Below, piece by piece: positions 26,405-36,352 of a stretch of 64,000 nt of DNA; position 1 is the first letter of the stretch, and the number at the start of each line of letters is the position of its first letter. The stretch spans positions 150,480 to 214,479 of the forward strand of contig JAUXTU010000036.1 of NCBI GenBank assembly GCA_030679145.1. The letters are read 5' to 3'. The notes under the pieces are model-generated. The model was not told the DNA's origin and searched no databases. It worked only from the letters and a program-made list of their open reading frames with translations. Source of the DNA: Bacteroidota bacterium (GTDB lineage: Bacteria > Bacteroidota > Ignavibacteria > UBA10030 > UBA8401). A program made the translations under genes and the position numbers.

Positions 26405-28105
26405 TTACGCTTCGTTATTGGGTAATAAAGGCTTAACAAATATAACCTTTTCTCTGTCAAGTGCAACAGTACCGGCCGGTGCCCCCTTAGGCTTATGAAC
26501 AAACTTTCGTTCGGTCATCGCTACCGGTACGTGTTTTGCATTTTTCATTTTACTGTAATATGCCGCAATTGCAGCCGCTTGCTCTATTGCTTTCTTCGAC
26601 GGTGTCCCCTGAGAACCGCCAAGTTTCAACACAACATGAGAACCACTTGAACCGCGCGCGTGAAACCACAGATCGTTCGGTTTTGCAAATTTGAACGTCA
26701 GCAGGTCATTGTTTGCACTGTTCTTGCCAGCATAGACTAAAAAACCACCTTCTACAGAAAAAATTTTGAATGGTGGAAGTTCTTTATGTTCTTTTTCAGT
26801 CATATACCCAAGTTCTTTAACCACTCCCCCGTAAGAGTGTAAGTAATTTTTCCACGAAACGCTCTCATTGATGCCGTTAGACTTCTCTAATAGATCTTTA
26901 AGTATTGACTCTCTTTTCTTCAGAGTCGTCAGATGTAATTGCGATTCTTCTTTGGCAGTCTTCGATTTTTTTGCTTTGTCGTAGAATCGCCCAGCGTTTT
27001 TTTGTGGTGAAAGAGAAACATCAAGTGGTATCACCACTTTTTCGTTTTCAATATACGAATTTTCCAATGAAACGGATTTCATTCCTTTGGTTACCAGATG
27101 AAGATTTGCCGTTAACAGGTTCGCGAACAACTGATACTGTTCCGCCCGCGATGATTCTGACAGTTCTGATTCCACAGCACGAATTGTGCGGACTGCTTTT
27201 TCCAATTCTTTCGTCAGCCAGCCGACGATCTCTTTTTTCTTTTGTATGAAGGATGATGTTGAACGCTCAAAGCTGATAAACTTTTGAGTGCCAATGAAGA
27301 TATCATCGTATTGCTCCATTCGATATGAAGAAAGATACGTAAGTGGAAGAAGCGAAAAACAGACGGGAGATTGTTCGTCAAAATAAATGACCGGAGAAAT
27401 ATCTTTGAGCGATAATAATTCCTTTACGATGTGGTTTGTTATACTGAAGATTAAATCATTGTCATTCCCGCGAACGCGGGAATCCAGAGAACTAATTTTT
27501 GATTTTTCATTTACAGTAGAAGAGCAGCGAAAAAGAGTCTCATTTGCTAATGTCGTTCCAAGTTTCGGCACTGCCTTCTTCAACAGTTTCAAAAAATCGT
27601 CATTCCCGAATTCTTCTGTCGGGAATCGATCACGAGGTGGAAGAATATGTTCAATGGTAATAATCTGTTCATCTTTTTGGAGTTCGCGTTTTGTTGAGAT
27701 CAATTCTTTCTTATTCAAGAAAGCATCAATGATCGTCCCACGATCATCGCACAACATTACGTTCGATTTTGATGCAAACATATCAGTACATAACCACTGA
27801 TTGCCGGATATTTTCATGTATATAGTTCTGTCCGCTGCGCTGATGTAGACCGATTCGATATGTTTATCGATCAGCTCAGGAAAAAGTCCGACAGAATTTT
27901 TTCGCTGACGAAAATCCCCGCTTCGTGCGACGATATAATTCTCCCGCGCAGTGCAGGAGATTGTAATAGTATGAGGCTCAGGAGTGTACAGAACAATGGA
28001 AAGCGTATTCTTATCCTGCGAATAGATCTCTGCAATGACGGTGCGCGCATATCGTTGATGTAACAGATTTGCAGTATGAAGAAGAGTAAAATAATTGGAG
28101 ATCAT
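26405..28105 (-). CDS. rqcH: RqcH/Rqc2-type ribosome quality-control protein (NFACT family) with two repeat insertions
   Basis: This 566-residue protein has an N-terminal NFACT-N domain, a coiled-coil middle (about 290-420) and a C-terminal NFACT-R domain with NDLWFHARGSSGSHVVL and TERKFVHKPKGAPAGTV. In the family it binds stalled 50S-peptidyl-tRNA and adds alanine tails. Two palindromic repeats are read in frame: 27460-27490 gives SLDSRVRGNDN (about residues 205-216), and 27599-27628 gives RFPTEEFGNDD (about 160-169). Both fall in the N-terminal domain. The receiver-DHp gene follows 3 bases later. Upstream is a repeat-filled gap. Confidence 0.9.
   Translation of the reverse strand: MISNYFTLLHTANLLHQRYARTVIAEIYSQDKNTLSIVLYTPEPHTITISCTARENYIVARSGDFRQRKNSVGLFPELIDKHIESVYISAADRTIYMKISGNQWLCTDMFASKSNVMLCDDRGTIIDAFLNKKELISTKRELQKDEQIITIEHILPPRDRFPTEEFGNDDFLKLLKKAVPKLGTTLANETLFRCSSTVNEKSKISSLDSRVRGNDNDLIFSITNHIVKELLSLKDISPVIYFDEQSPVCFSLLPLTYLSSYRMEQYDDIFIGTQKFISFERSTSSFIQKKKEIVGWLTKELEKAVRTIRAVESELSESSRAEQYQLFANLLTANLHLVTKGMKSVSLENSYIENEKVVIPLDVSLSPQKNAGRFYDKAKKSKTAKEESQLHLTTLKKRESILKDLLEKSNGINESVSWKNYLHSYGGVVKELGYMTEKEHKELPPFKIFSVEGGFLVYAGKNSANNDLLTFKFAKPNDLWFHARGSSGSHVVLKLGGSQGTPSKKAIEQAAAIAAYYSKMKNAKHVPVAMTERKFVHKPKGAPAGTVALDREKVIFVKPLLPNNEA
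27460..27490. repeat. Palindromic repeat inside rqcH (first copy)
   Basis: ATTCCCGCG AA CGCGGGAAT (27464-27483) is a perfect palindrome with flanks TTGTC and CCAGAG, the common form of a dispersed bacterial repeat. It is read in frame as SLDSRVRGNDN in RqcH. Confidence 0.8.
27599..27628. repeat. Palindromic repeat inside rqcH (second copy)
   Basis: ATTCCCGA (27602-27609) and TCGGGAAT (27619-27626) form a palindrome of the same family as the first copy, preceded by CGTC. It is read in frame as RFPTEEFGNDD in RqcH. Confidence 0.7.
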
Positions 28106-28436
28106 ACGAAAAGATACGAAAAGAGAGAAGAAATTGCTTTAAAGAATAATTTCCTAAAAAAAAACACGAGAAGGGTAGTTGACGATTTTACATCATCTTT
28201 TTTTAAATTAACCCCCTCTTGTATTCTCCCCCTTTCAGGGGGAGAAATATATTCCCTCCCCTTAAAGGGGAGGGTTAGGGAGGGGTCTAAATAAGCATCA
28301 AGAATAAACGTTAAATACTTGCATCTCATCATCACGTTTCGGATTTTCTTTTCATCTTGTTTCCAAACAACGTGCGATTGAATTATTCAGATGCGAAGCG
28401 TTGAAGTGACGTAAAAATAACATTAAGGGAATATCT
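28106..28436. repeat. Gene-free gap with two GC-rich palindromes
   Basis: The gap between the divergent rqcH and osmC-like genes has TTCTCCCCC / GGGGGAGAA (28224-28246) and CCCTCCCC TTAAA GGGGAGGG (28254-28274), followed by TTAGGGAGGGGT. The whole block, about 28211-28287, is a dispersed-repeat type. No reading frame in it looks real. Promoters for both genes must lie in the remainder. Confidence 0.65.
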
Positions 28437-28964
28437 ATGAATGCAGAAGAACTTCGCTCCATCCAAAAACCGTTGAAAGAACATTATCGTGAACAACCGA
28501 ACGCTGCCATGCTCACACTCAAAGCTCACGGAAGAATTGGTGAGGGAGTAACGTGTTCTATTCAAACCGGAAAAGCCCTTGTTGAAGCGGGACTGCATCC
28601 TGCGACCGGTGGAAATGGGATGAGCGTTTGCTCGGGCGATATGCTTCTTGAAGCTCTTGTTGCTTGTGCCGGTGTAACACTTGCTTCGGTAGCAACAGCG
28701 ATAGAAATTAAATTGCATGATGCAGTGATACGGGCAGAAGGGGATATGGATTTTCGTGGAACATTGGGAGTGTCGAAAGAAACACCGGTAGGATTTCAGC
28801 ATATCCGTCTCTATTTTGACCTTACAACAGATGCTGCGGAAGAACAGATTTCTAAACTTATCAGTTTAACTGAGCGCTATTGTGTGGTGTACCAAACGCT
28901 CAAGCAATCACCACAAATTACCGTGGTACCGTCTATAAGTCGCTTGACGGAGAAAAATATATAA
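28437..28964 (+). CDS. OsmC/Ohr-family peroxide-resistance protein
   Basis: The 175-residue protein has LLEALVACAGVTLASVA with C77 and TERYCVVYQTLKQSP with C149, the two reactive cysteines of OsmC-like thiol peroxidases. C65 (SVCSGDM) is an extra one. Such proteins reduce organic hydroperoxides, usually with lipoyl donors. Length is slightly above the 140-150 of OsmC because of an N-terminal segment. AAGGGAATATCT precedes the ATG. It is a single-gene unit. Confidence 0.87.
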   Translation: MNAEELRSIQKPLKEHYREQPNAAMLTLKAHGRIGEGVTCSIQTGKALVEAGLHPATGGNGMSVCSGDMLLEALVACAGVTLASVATAIEIKLHDAVIRAEGDMDFRGTLGVSKETPVGFQHIRLYFDLTTDAAEEQISKLISLTERYCVVYQTLKQSPQITVVPSISRLTEKNI

Positions 28965-29088
28965 GATTACAAATTCTATATGGGTGGGGATAAGATGATC
29001 AAATATAATTCGGGAAAATAGGTGTTGAAATATAAGATTGGTGATAAAATCAAATAAAAATCACAAAAATAAAAAAAATACTGAGAAC

Positions 29089-29143
29089 TGTCCAAAAAGA
29101 GAGTGTACGCGCGTCATAAGGTGTCGGTTGAATTGATCGACAC
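29089..29143 (+). promoter_or_regulatory. Candidate ECF-type promoter and inverted repeat before the DGPF gene
   Basis: TGTCCA (29089-29094) is followed after 17 bases by CGTC (29112-29115), the general form of an ECF sigma promoter. Downstream, GTGTCG (29121-29126) and CGACAC (29138-29143) form a 6-bp inverted repeat with an 11-base spacer. The sigma factor encoded two genes on could use the first and a regulator could bind the second. This is inference from pattern. Confidence 0.4.
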
Positions 29144-29163
29144 AAACAAATAAAGGAGGTATC

Positions 29164-29511
29164 ATGCCTAAACAAAAGTATCTATGTATCCAACGAAGCC
29201 AGATGGGGAAGCTGGGGAAAGGTGAAAAGCCATCTCCCGCCCAAATGGAGGAGATGTACACCATTTTCAATGCTTGGAAGGAGAAATACCAGAAAAATAT
29301 TGTCGACATGGGAGGTAGGTTAATGGCCGGAAAGACCGTCACATCAGAAGGTGCAAAGGACGGACCTTTTGTGGAAGCAAAGGAGATGATTGGCGGATAC
29401 ATGATTGTATCCGCGGAAAGTTTGGAAGAGGCGATAGAGATAGCTCGTCAGTGTCCCGGAGTGGTGATGCCAGGGTCAAGCGTTGAAGTCAGAGAGATCC
29501 ACGCTCCTTGA
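29164..29511 (+). CDS. DGPF/YciI-like protein, partner of ECF42 sigma factor
   Basis: The 115-residue protein has the DGPF signature in KDGPFVEAKEMIGGYMIVSA (residues 67-86). The fold is the YCII ferredoxin-like type. A perfect AGGAGGT stands 4 bases before the ATG. DGPF proteins are encoded beside, and regulated by, ECF42 sigma factors in many bacteria, but their chemistry is not established. The stop codon overlaps the start of the sigma gene, which implies coupling. Confidence 0.88.
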   Translation: MPKQKYLCIQRSQMGKLGKGEKPSPAQMEEMYTIFNAWKEKYQKNIVDMGGRLMAGKTVTSEGAKDGPFVEAKEMIGGYMIVSAESLEEAIEIARQCPGVVMPGSSVEVREIHAP

Positions 29512-30761
29512 CTACGCCCAAACTGGTTGAACACTTCTTCCGGCACGAATACGGTAGGCTCGTGGCAATGTTGTCGCGTCGCGTGGGAGTGCGACATATC
29601 GAGGATGTCGAAGACGCAGTTCAGTCCGCCTTGATGACCGCACTTGATGCTTGGATAGTGGCGGGTTTGCCGGACAATCCATCTGCCTGGCTTTATCGGG
29701 TGGCTCACAACGAACTGATAGGAGAGTTGCGTCAACGAACAGGCCGCCATCGCATCCTGGAGAAAAACGCAAAAGTAGATATCGGTAATATGAAGAACGA
29801 CCCCGAGATTTTCCTGGCGGGAGAGGTGCGAGACGACCTATTGCGGATGTTGTTTGTCTGTTGCGACGAGGTGATTCCTGTGGAATCACAACTGGTGTTT
29901 GCTCTGAAGACTTTGTGTGGATTCAGTATTCAGGAAATCGCACTTCGGTTATTTATCAGCGAAGCCAATGTATACAAACGCCTCGGTCGAGCCCGCAGCT
30001 GTTTGCGGAGACTTCAACCCCAAACCGATGAGCTTACCAGTGCGCAATACTCCGTGCGACTTTCGTCCGTGAACAAAGTATTGTATCTTCTTTTCACTGA
30101 GGGATATCTTTCTTCACACACCGAACAAGCTATCCGGCAGGAACTTTGTAACGAAGCGATACGGCTGGCGACACTACTCGCGGAACACCAGGTAGGTCAG
30201 AATCCGGAAACGTTTGCACTATTAGCTTTAATGCATCTACATGCAGCACGCATTACCGCTCGTCAGGACGAATCCGGAGGGTTACTCTTGTTGGAGGAGC
30301 AGGATCGAGAACTCTGGGATAAACAGGAAATTCAGGTCGGGTTGGAGTGGTTAGCCAAATCTGCTTATGGCGATGCTTTTTCTCGGTACCACGCAGAGGC
30401 AGGGATTGCAGCAGAACATTGCCTCGCTCACTCGTTTCAAGATACCCGTTGGGATAAAATCGTGGAATGTTATTCGATGTTGGAGCGTATCGCGCCATCT
30501 GCGTTACACAAGCTGAATCGTGCGGTAGCCGTCGCGGAGTGGAAAGGACCTGCTGTGGGACTCGCCGTTCTCAAAGGGTTTGAACCGCCGACCTGGCTAG
30601 CTGGCTCCTATCTATGGTCTGCTGTTCTGGCCGATTTACATCAACGCTGCGGAAATACACAGACAGCGAATATTTATCGCGACGTAGCTTTGAAATCGGC
30701 TCCTTCTAGGGCAGTAAAGGAGCTTTTGCAACGACGACTCGGAACCGACCATGTTGGTTAA
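29508..30761 (+). CDS. ECF42-type RNA polymerase sigma factor with C-terminal TPR-like extension
   Basis: The frame opens with TTG at 29508 overlapping the DGPF stop (TTGA), giving 417 residues. Region 2 is EDVEDAVQSALMTALDAW plus LPDNPSAWLYRVAHNELI, and region 4 is GFSIQEIALRLFISEANVYK with RLGRARSCLR. The remaining 230 residues are helical (TPR-like), typical of ECF42, which needs this tail for activity. No anti-sigma factor is adjacent, as is usual in that group. The gene is GC-richer than its neighbours, which hints at acquisition. Confidence 0.87.
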   Translation: MTTPKLVEHFFRHEYGRLVAMLSRRVGVRHIEDVEDAVQSALMTALDAWIVAGLPDNPSAWLYRVAHNELIGELRQRTGRHRILEKNAKVDIGNMKNDPEIFLAGEVRDDLLRMLFVCCDEVIPVESQLVFALKTLCGFSIQEIALRLFISEANVYKRLGRARSCLRRLQPQTDELTSAQYSVRLSSVNKVLYLLFTEGYLSSHTEQAIRQELCNEAIRLATLLAEHQVGQNPETFALLALMHLHAARITARQDESGGLLLLEEQDRELWDKQEIQVGLEWLAKSAYGDAFSRYHAEAGIAAEHCLAHSFQDTRWDKIVECYSMLERIAPSALHKLNRAVAVAEWKGPAVGLAVLKGFEPPTWLAGSYLWSAVLADLHQRCGNTQTANIYRDVALKSAPSRAVKELLQRRLGTDHVG

Positions 30762-30916
30762 TCAAATGAAACCCAAAAAAAAACATCTCACAGCAGCGAA
30801 CAGACACGAGAACCGCCAACAGTTTTTTATGACAATTCTTAACTGTTTGACAATGCTATAATATTACAAAATAAAAGTGGAGATCAGAGACCACTAAAAA
30901 AACGGGGCGCTACCGA

Positions 30917-30928
30917 CCTGCCGGCAGG
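30917..30928. repeat. Short perfect palindrome CCTGCCGGCAGG
   Basis: The 12-base palindrome with flanks typical of a dispersed repeat lies in the 210-base gap between the sigma factor gene and the DUF1761 gene. Nothing else was recognised in the gap. Confidence 0.5.
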
Positions 30929-30971
30929 CAGACAGGAGCCAAACGAGTAGAAAATTAAAAAGGTGATAGTC

Positions 30972-31400
30972 ATGGAATTAAAAATTAACGTTGTCGCAAT
31001 TTTGGCGGCAGTCGCTGTAAATTTCGTAATCGGATTTGTATGGTATGCCGCTCTTTTTGCAAAGCCATGGGGAAAAGAAATGGGTTACGATCCTAATATG
31101 AGACCCGATAAAAAAACTATGATTAAAGGTATGGCGCTTATGATTATCGGTAACTTTCTTTTTGCTTGGATACTTGCTTTCTACTTAGCGGGCTGGCAAT
31201 ATATTCCGGGTGCAAAAGAAATGAGTCCTTTGGTAACCGGCATAAATTCAGCCATCTCTGTGTGGATTGGTTTTTATGTACCCGTTCATTTGAGTAGAAT
31301 TGTTTGGGAAAAGCATTCGTGGAAGTTATTCTTCATTAATAGCGGATATCATTTGGTTGCGACAGCAGTTGTGGCGGTGATTCTTTCTTACTGGGTATAA
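30972..31400 (+). CDS. DUF1761 integral membrane protein
   Basis: The product has 142 residues from the ATG at 30972, which has AGGTG seven bases upstream; a GTG three codons earlier is possible. Four hydrophobic helices are visible, at about 8-28 (VVAILAAVAVNFVIGFVWYA), 50-70, 85-105 and 120-142. The pattern (WYAALFAKPWGKEMGYD) fits DUF1761, membrane proteins of unknown role. It ends before a bidirectional hairpin terminator. Confidence 0.82.
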   Translation: MELKINVVAILAAVAVNFVIGFVWYAALFAKPWGKEMGYDPNMRPDKKTMIKGMALMIIGNFLFAWILAFYLAGWQYIPGAKEMSPLVTGINSAISVWIGFYVPVHLSRIVWEKHSWKLFFINSGYHLVATAVVAVILSYWV

Positions 31401-31473
31401 AAACAAAAACCTTGGTTGTTATATCCTTCCTAACATCCCATTGAAAATGTAACGTAAACGAAGTTCTATAAAT

Positions 31474-31505
31474 AAAAAATCCCAAACAGTGTTTGGGATT
31501 TTTTA
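31474..31505. terminator. Bidirectional intrinsic terminator
   Basis: CCCAAAC (31481-31487) and GTTTGGG (31491-31497) form the core, extended by AAAAAT and ATTTTTT on the sides. It lies between the convergent DUF1761 and FkbM genes. Confidence 0.85.
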
Positions 31506-32483
31506 TTAAAGCAAACTAAACCTTCGTTTTCTTGCATAATATTGTAATTCAAAATCTCTGGTTTTATGATACAATTCACTATCTTCGCGATGAAAAACAC
31601 AAATATCAGCATGTCGATTAGTGCCGCTTCCAGAAAAATAATAATGTAATTCTTCAAGCAATCGCATTTCTGCAAAATTAGTGCTACAAAGTAAATCACC
31701 ATGTCCTTCATAAATCAACAGCGAAAAATAACCAAGGTCTTCCAAAAATCTAAAAATAGAAAACCCATCATCATTATGAAGAGTAAAATACCTCGGGGAA
31801 TATTCAAAGAAAATTATTGGCTTAGTGTCTTGTAAATACTTCTTTGCTCCACGTAGAATTTTACAATCGTATCCATCAACATCTATTTTTAACATCTTGG
31901 AATCCCAAAAAAATGAGTGTTGTTCCAAGAGAGTAGTCAAAGTTGAAACTTGAGTTTGTGCATTGGGGGAAAATGATAAATTCTTTGATCCGCCATAATT
32001 ATCAGTCAGTTTAACATCGGCGGTTGTATCATTTTCCCCAACTAAAGCGTGTACTGTTACAGCTTCCTCGATCATACCAACATTCGATTCCAATAATGAG
32101 AAATATTTCCTGTCACCTTCAATGCACAAAATCGGAAAAAATGATTCGGTTCTTACAACGGCAAAACTATCTCCAATGTTAGCACCAATATCTATTAATG
32201 AAAAATTCTTAAAATAAGAATTGGCAATTGAAGCAATATTCGCAAGATTTTGAAATTGCGTGGGGTCTTCGGTATAATCAATTGGTAAATAGTGTGATAA
32301 AGGGAATTGAAGAATATATTTCCCAATTTTAGATTGTATAAGAGGGTCGCTAAATAGTAATACTATCTTGCGCAGCAGAAAAAGAAATCCAAGTATTATT
32401 TTTGGAAAATACCCCTTACCTTTTCGTTTTGGAATAAGGTATTTAATTGCATTGATAAGATACTGTGGGAAAAAATTTATCAT
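31506..32483 (-). CDS. FkbM-family methyltransferase
   Basis: The product has 325 residues from the ATG at 32483, which has GAGAAAG about ten bases before it; ATG at 32504 or GTG at 32522 are alternatives. The SAM site is NFSLIDIGANIGDSFAVVRT, then FPILCIEGDRKYFSLLESNV and MLKIDVDGYDCKILRGAKKY. These are the hallmarks of FkbM enzymes, which O-methylate sugars or polyketides. A role in surface glycan methylation is inferred. It has no close operon partner: the GNAT gene upstream starts after an 88-base gap. Confidence 0.87.
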   Translation of the reverse strand: MINFFPQYLINAIKYLIPKRKGKGYFPKIILGFLFLLRKIVLLFSDPLIQSKIGKYILQFPLSHYLPIDYTEDPTQFQNLANIASIANSYFKNFSLIDIGANIGDSFAVVRTESFFPILCIEGDRKYFSLLESNVGMIEEAVTVHALVGENDTTADVKLTDNYGGSKNLSFSPNAQTQVSTLTTLLEQHSFFWDSKMLKIDVDGYDCKILRGAKKYLQDTKPIIFFEYSPRYFTLHNDDGFSIFRFLEDLGYFSLLIYEGHGDLLCSTNFAEMRLLEELHYYFSGSGTNRHADICVFHREDSELYHKTRDFELQYYARKRRFSLL

Positions 32484-32571
32484 AGCTAATTCACTTTCTC
32501 TCATTTCCAACAGTTTTGTCACGAAGTGATTTCTTGGGTTTTTTTGTCTCTCTACTCATCTACTCCACGAC

Positions 32572-33057
32572 TCAAACAGTTCCGCTCCGCCGCCAGAATC
32601 CAACATCGACCCATTTCCCGAATTTATTTCCAACCTCCGGAAAATGCCCGACCTTTGTGAATCCGCATTTCTCATGTAATTTAACGCTGGCTTCGTTTGG
32701 GAGGGATATCCCGCCGATGATAACGTGATATTTTGGTAAGAGTAACGAGAGTAATTCCGAGTAGAGTTTATAACCGATCCCTTTGCCTTCCGATCCATTT
32801 CTCAAATAAATAGTCGATTCAACTGAGCTGTCGTACGCTTTTCGATCCCGGAATTTAGAAGTGTATGCGTATCCAATGACCTGCCCATGTTCCTCATAGA
32901 CAAGATATGGTCCTATTCTCTTATAGGTCACCATTCGTTTTGCTATGTCAATTGACGTTATCGGATCGAGTTCAAAGGTGATGATCGTGTTCAGAATGTA
33001 GTAGTTGTAAATCTCCGCTATCGCAGCGGCATCTGAAACATGAGCTTCTCTGATCAT
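32572..33057 (-). CDS. GNAT acetyltransferase, phosphinothricin/methionine-sulfoximine type
   Basis: The product has 161 residues from the ATG at 33057; an ATG six codons upstream is possible. It has MIREAHVSDAAAIAEIYNYY, the acetyl-CoA pyrophosphate loop in RNGSEGKGIGYKLYSELL, and HEKCGFTKVGHFPEVGNKFG at the C-terminus. This matches the PAT/YncA branch of GNAT enzymes, which N-acetylate methionine sulfoximine or related compounds. The exact substrate is unsure. It is a single-gene unit. Confidence 0.87.
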   Translation of the reverse strand: MIREAHVSDAAAIAEIYNYYILNTIITFELDPITSIDIAKRMVTYKRIGPYLVYEEHGQVIGYAYTSKFRDRKAYDSSVESTIYLRNGSEGKGIGYKLYSELLSLLLPKYHVIIGGISLPNEASVKLHEKCGFTKVGHFPEVGNKFGKWVDVGFWRRSGTV

Positions 33058-33090
33058 CCGTTTCTCCGTACACATTTCTTGTAAGTAAAA

Positions 33091-33132
33091 ACAAGATTTC
33101 TCTCCCGCTAACGCAGGATCGAAATGACAATG
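33091..33132. repeat. Partial dispersed palindrome between GNAT and pyrG genes
   Basis: ACAAGATTTCTCTCCCGC is followed by GCAGGATCGAAATGACAATG. The arms are imperfectly complementary and match the ends of the repeats at 34846-34943. It lies between the GNAT start and the pyrG stop. Confidence 0.5.
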
Positions 33133-33177
33133 ATTGAGATACTTTCATCTCAACTACTCATCTACTCCATGACTCAA

Positions 33178-34812
<1,635 letters not shown>

Positions 34813-34845
34813 TTAAATGTTAACGTATAAGATTTCAAAAAAATT

Positions 34846-34943
34846 GTTTTGTCATTTCGAACGAGTCCCAAAGGGGCGAGTGAGAAATCTTGTTTTTGTT
34901 TTCAAATGAAATGAGATTCCCCACTTCGTTCGGAATGACAACG
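34846..34943. repeat. Dispersed inverted repeat (GTCATTTCGAACGA family)
   Basis: TTTTGTCATTTCGAACGAG on the left and CTTCGTTCGGAATGACAACG on the right are imperfect inverted copies, with GAGAAATC and GAGATTCC inside. It lies between the pyrG start and the stop of the MHS gene. Its right half resembles that of copies A and B. Confidence 0.65.
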
Positions 34944-34961
34944 ATTAAGTAGTTAAGTGTT

Positions 34962-36299
34962 TTATTTTGTATCCAACTCGTCCCACAACTTTACATTACT
35001 GGTATCTTTTGTATAGATCATTCCGACAACAAACGTCATCAATGCAATTCCAATAGGATAAAGAAGTCCCGCATAAATATTTCCTGTTTGCGCAACCAGT
35101 GCAACGCCGATCAGCGGAACGAGTCCACCGAACACTCCGTTGCCGATATGATACGGCAGTGACATTGATGTGTATCGGATCTTTGTCGGGAATAATTCTA
35201 CCAGATATGCGGCGATCGGCCCATACACCATTGTAACAAAAATTACTTGAATGAATACCAATACACTCAGCATCACCGAGTTCGGATTATTCGGATCGGC
35301 CGCAAAGAAATTCATTCCCATATAAATTGGAACATAACTTACTGCAGCGATGAGACACCCACTCATGATAATTTTTTTTCTTCCGATTCTATCGGATAGC
35401 GCACCGAATACTACGAAGAACGGAGTTGCAAGCAGCAATGCAACCGCAACAATAAAATTCGCCGTCATAAAATGGATCTTTAATACCGTCTGTAAATAAT
35501 AGAGCGCGTAAAATTGCCCTGTGTACCATACAACTCCCTGTCCTGCAGTTGCACCGAACAATGCTTTCGCCATAATTTTCCAATTTTCTTTGCTGGAGAA
35601 TGCGTCTTTCAACGGATGTTTTGACGTTTTTCCCGCTGCTTTCATCCTTGTAAAAAGCGGAGATTCTTGTAATCGCATCCGGATGATATAAGAAAAGACA
35701 ACGAGTACGATTGAAAGTAGGAACGGAATTCTCCATCCCCATTCTCTGAATGCATCTTCACCTAACGTTGAACGAACGGAAAGGATCACACCAAGAGAAA
35801 CAAATAATCCGAGCGTTGCCGTTGTTTGAATGAAACTTGTGTAGAATCCGCGTTTATCATCCGGACTATGTTCTGCAATGTATGTTGCAGCCCCTCCATA
35901 TTCACCACCGAGAGCTAGACCTTGTGTAAGTCGGAGTATAACGAGAAAGAACGGCGCCCAGAGTCCAATAGTGTCGTACGTTGGAAGCAATCCGATCATT
36001 GTCGTGGCGCCTCCCATAATTAGAAGCGTAACAAGAAATGCATATTTTCTCCCGACAACATCGCCAATTCGTCCAAAAAAAACCGCTCCAAACGGACGGA
36101 CAGCGAAACCAGTTGCAAAGATTGCAAGAGTCGAAAGCAATGCTGCTGTAGGATTCTCTTTCGGGAAGAATAATCCCGACATAATTGGCGCAAGACTTCC
36201 GAAAATGTAGAAATCATACCATTCGATCATTGTTCCGGCGGAGGAAGCGCCAATCACGTTCCAGATATTGTATTCTTTAAGGAAGTCTGTATTTGCCAT
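34962..36299 (-). CDS. MFS transporter, metabolite:H+ symporter (MHS) family
   Basis: The 445-residue protein has twelve hydrophobic helices. The start MIEWYDFYIFGSLAPI and the loop GRIGDVVGRKYAFLVTLLIM are the MHS hallmark, with RLTQGLALGGEYGGAATY in helix 4 and GALSDRIGRKKIIMSGCL in the second half. Family members (ProP, KgtP, ShiA) take up osmolytes or organic acids with protons. The substrate cannot be told. It is preceded by kdsB, with a GC-rich repeat between them. Confidence 0.9.
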   Translation of the reverse strand: MANTDFLKEYNIWNVIGASSAGTMIEWYDFYIFGSLAPIMSGLFFPKENPTAALLSTLAIFATGFAVRPFGAVFFGRIGDVVGRKYAFLVTLLIMGGATTMIGLLPTYDTIGLWAPFFLVILRLTQGLALGGEYGGAATYIAEHSPDDKRGFYTSFIQTTATLGLFVSLGVILSVRSTLGEDAFREWGWRIPFLLSIVLVVFSYIIRMRLQESPLFTRMKAAGKTSKHPLKDAFSSKENWKIMAKALFGATAGQGVVWYTGQFYALYYLQTVLKIHFMTANFIVAVALLLATPFFVVFGALSDRIGRKKIIMSGCLIAAVSYVPIYMGMNFFAADPNNPNSVMLSVLVFIQVIFVTMVYGPIAAYLVELFPTKIRYTSMSLPYHIGNGVFGGLVPLIGVALVAQTGNIYAGLLYPIGIALMTFVVGMIYTKDTSNVKLWDELDTK

Positions 36300-36311
36300 A
36301 TTTTTTCTTTT

Positions 36312-36352
36312 GGTATCCGCGACCTTTAGGTCGCGCAGGCTAAAGCCCGCGG
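36312..36352. repeat. Dispersed palindromes overlapping the kdsB stop
   Basis: CGCGACCT TT AGGTCGCG (36318-36335) and GGCTAAAGCC (36338-36347) form two adjacent palindromes, flanked by CCGCGG. The kdsB stop codon (36340-36342) and the last codons of NRGL lie inside the second one. A related GCAACCTTTAGGGTTGC block sits in copy C. Confidence 0.65.

Noticed and set aside
30850-30870. TTGACA and TATAAT words before the DUF1761 gene
   Set aside because: They are only 4 bases apart, so they cannot be the -35 and -10 boxes of one sigma-70 promoter.
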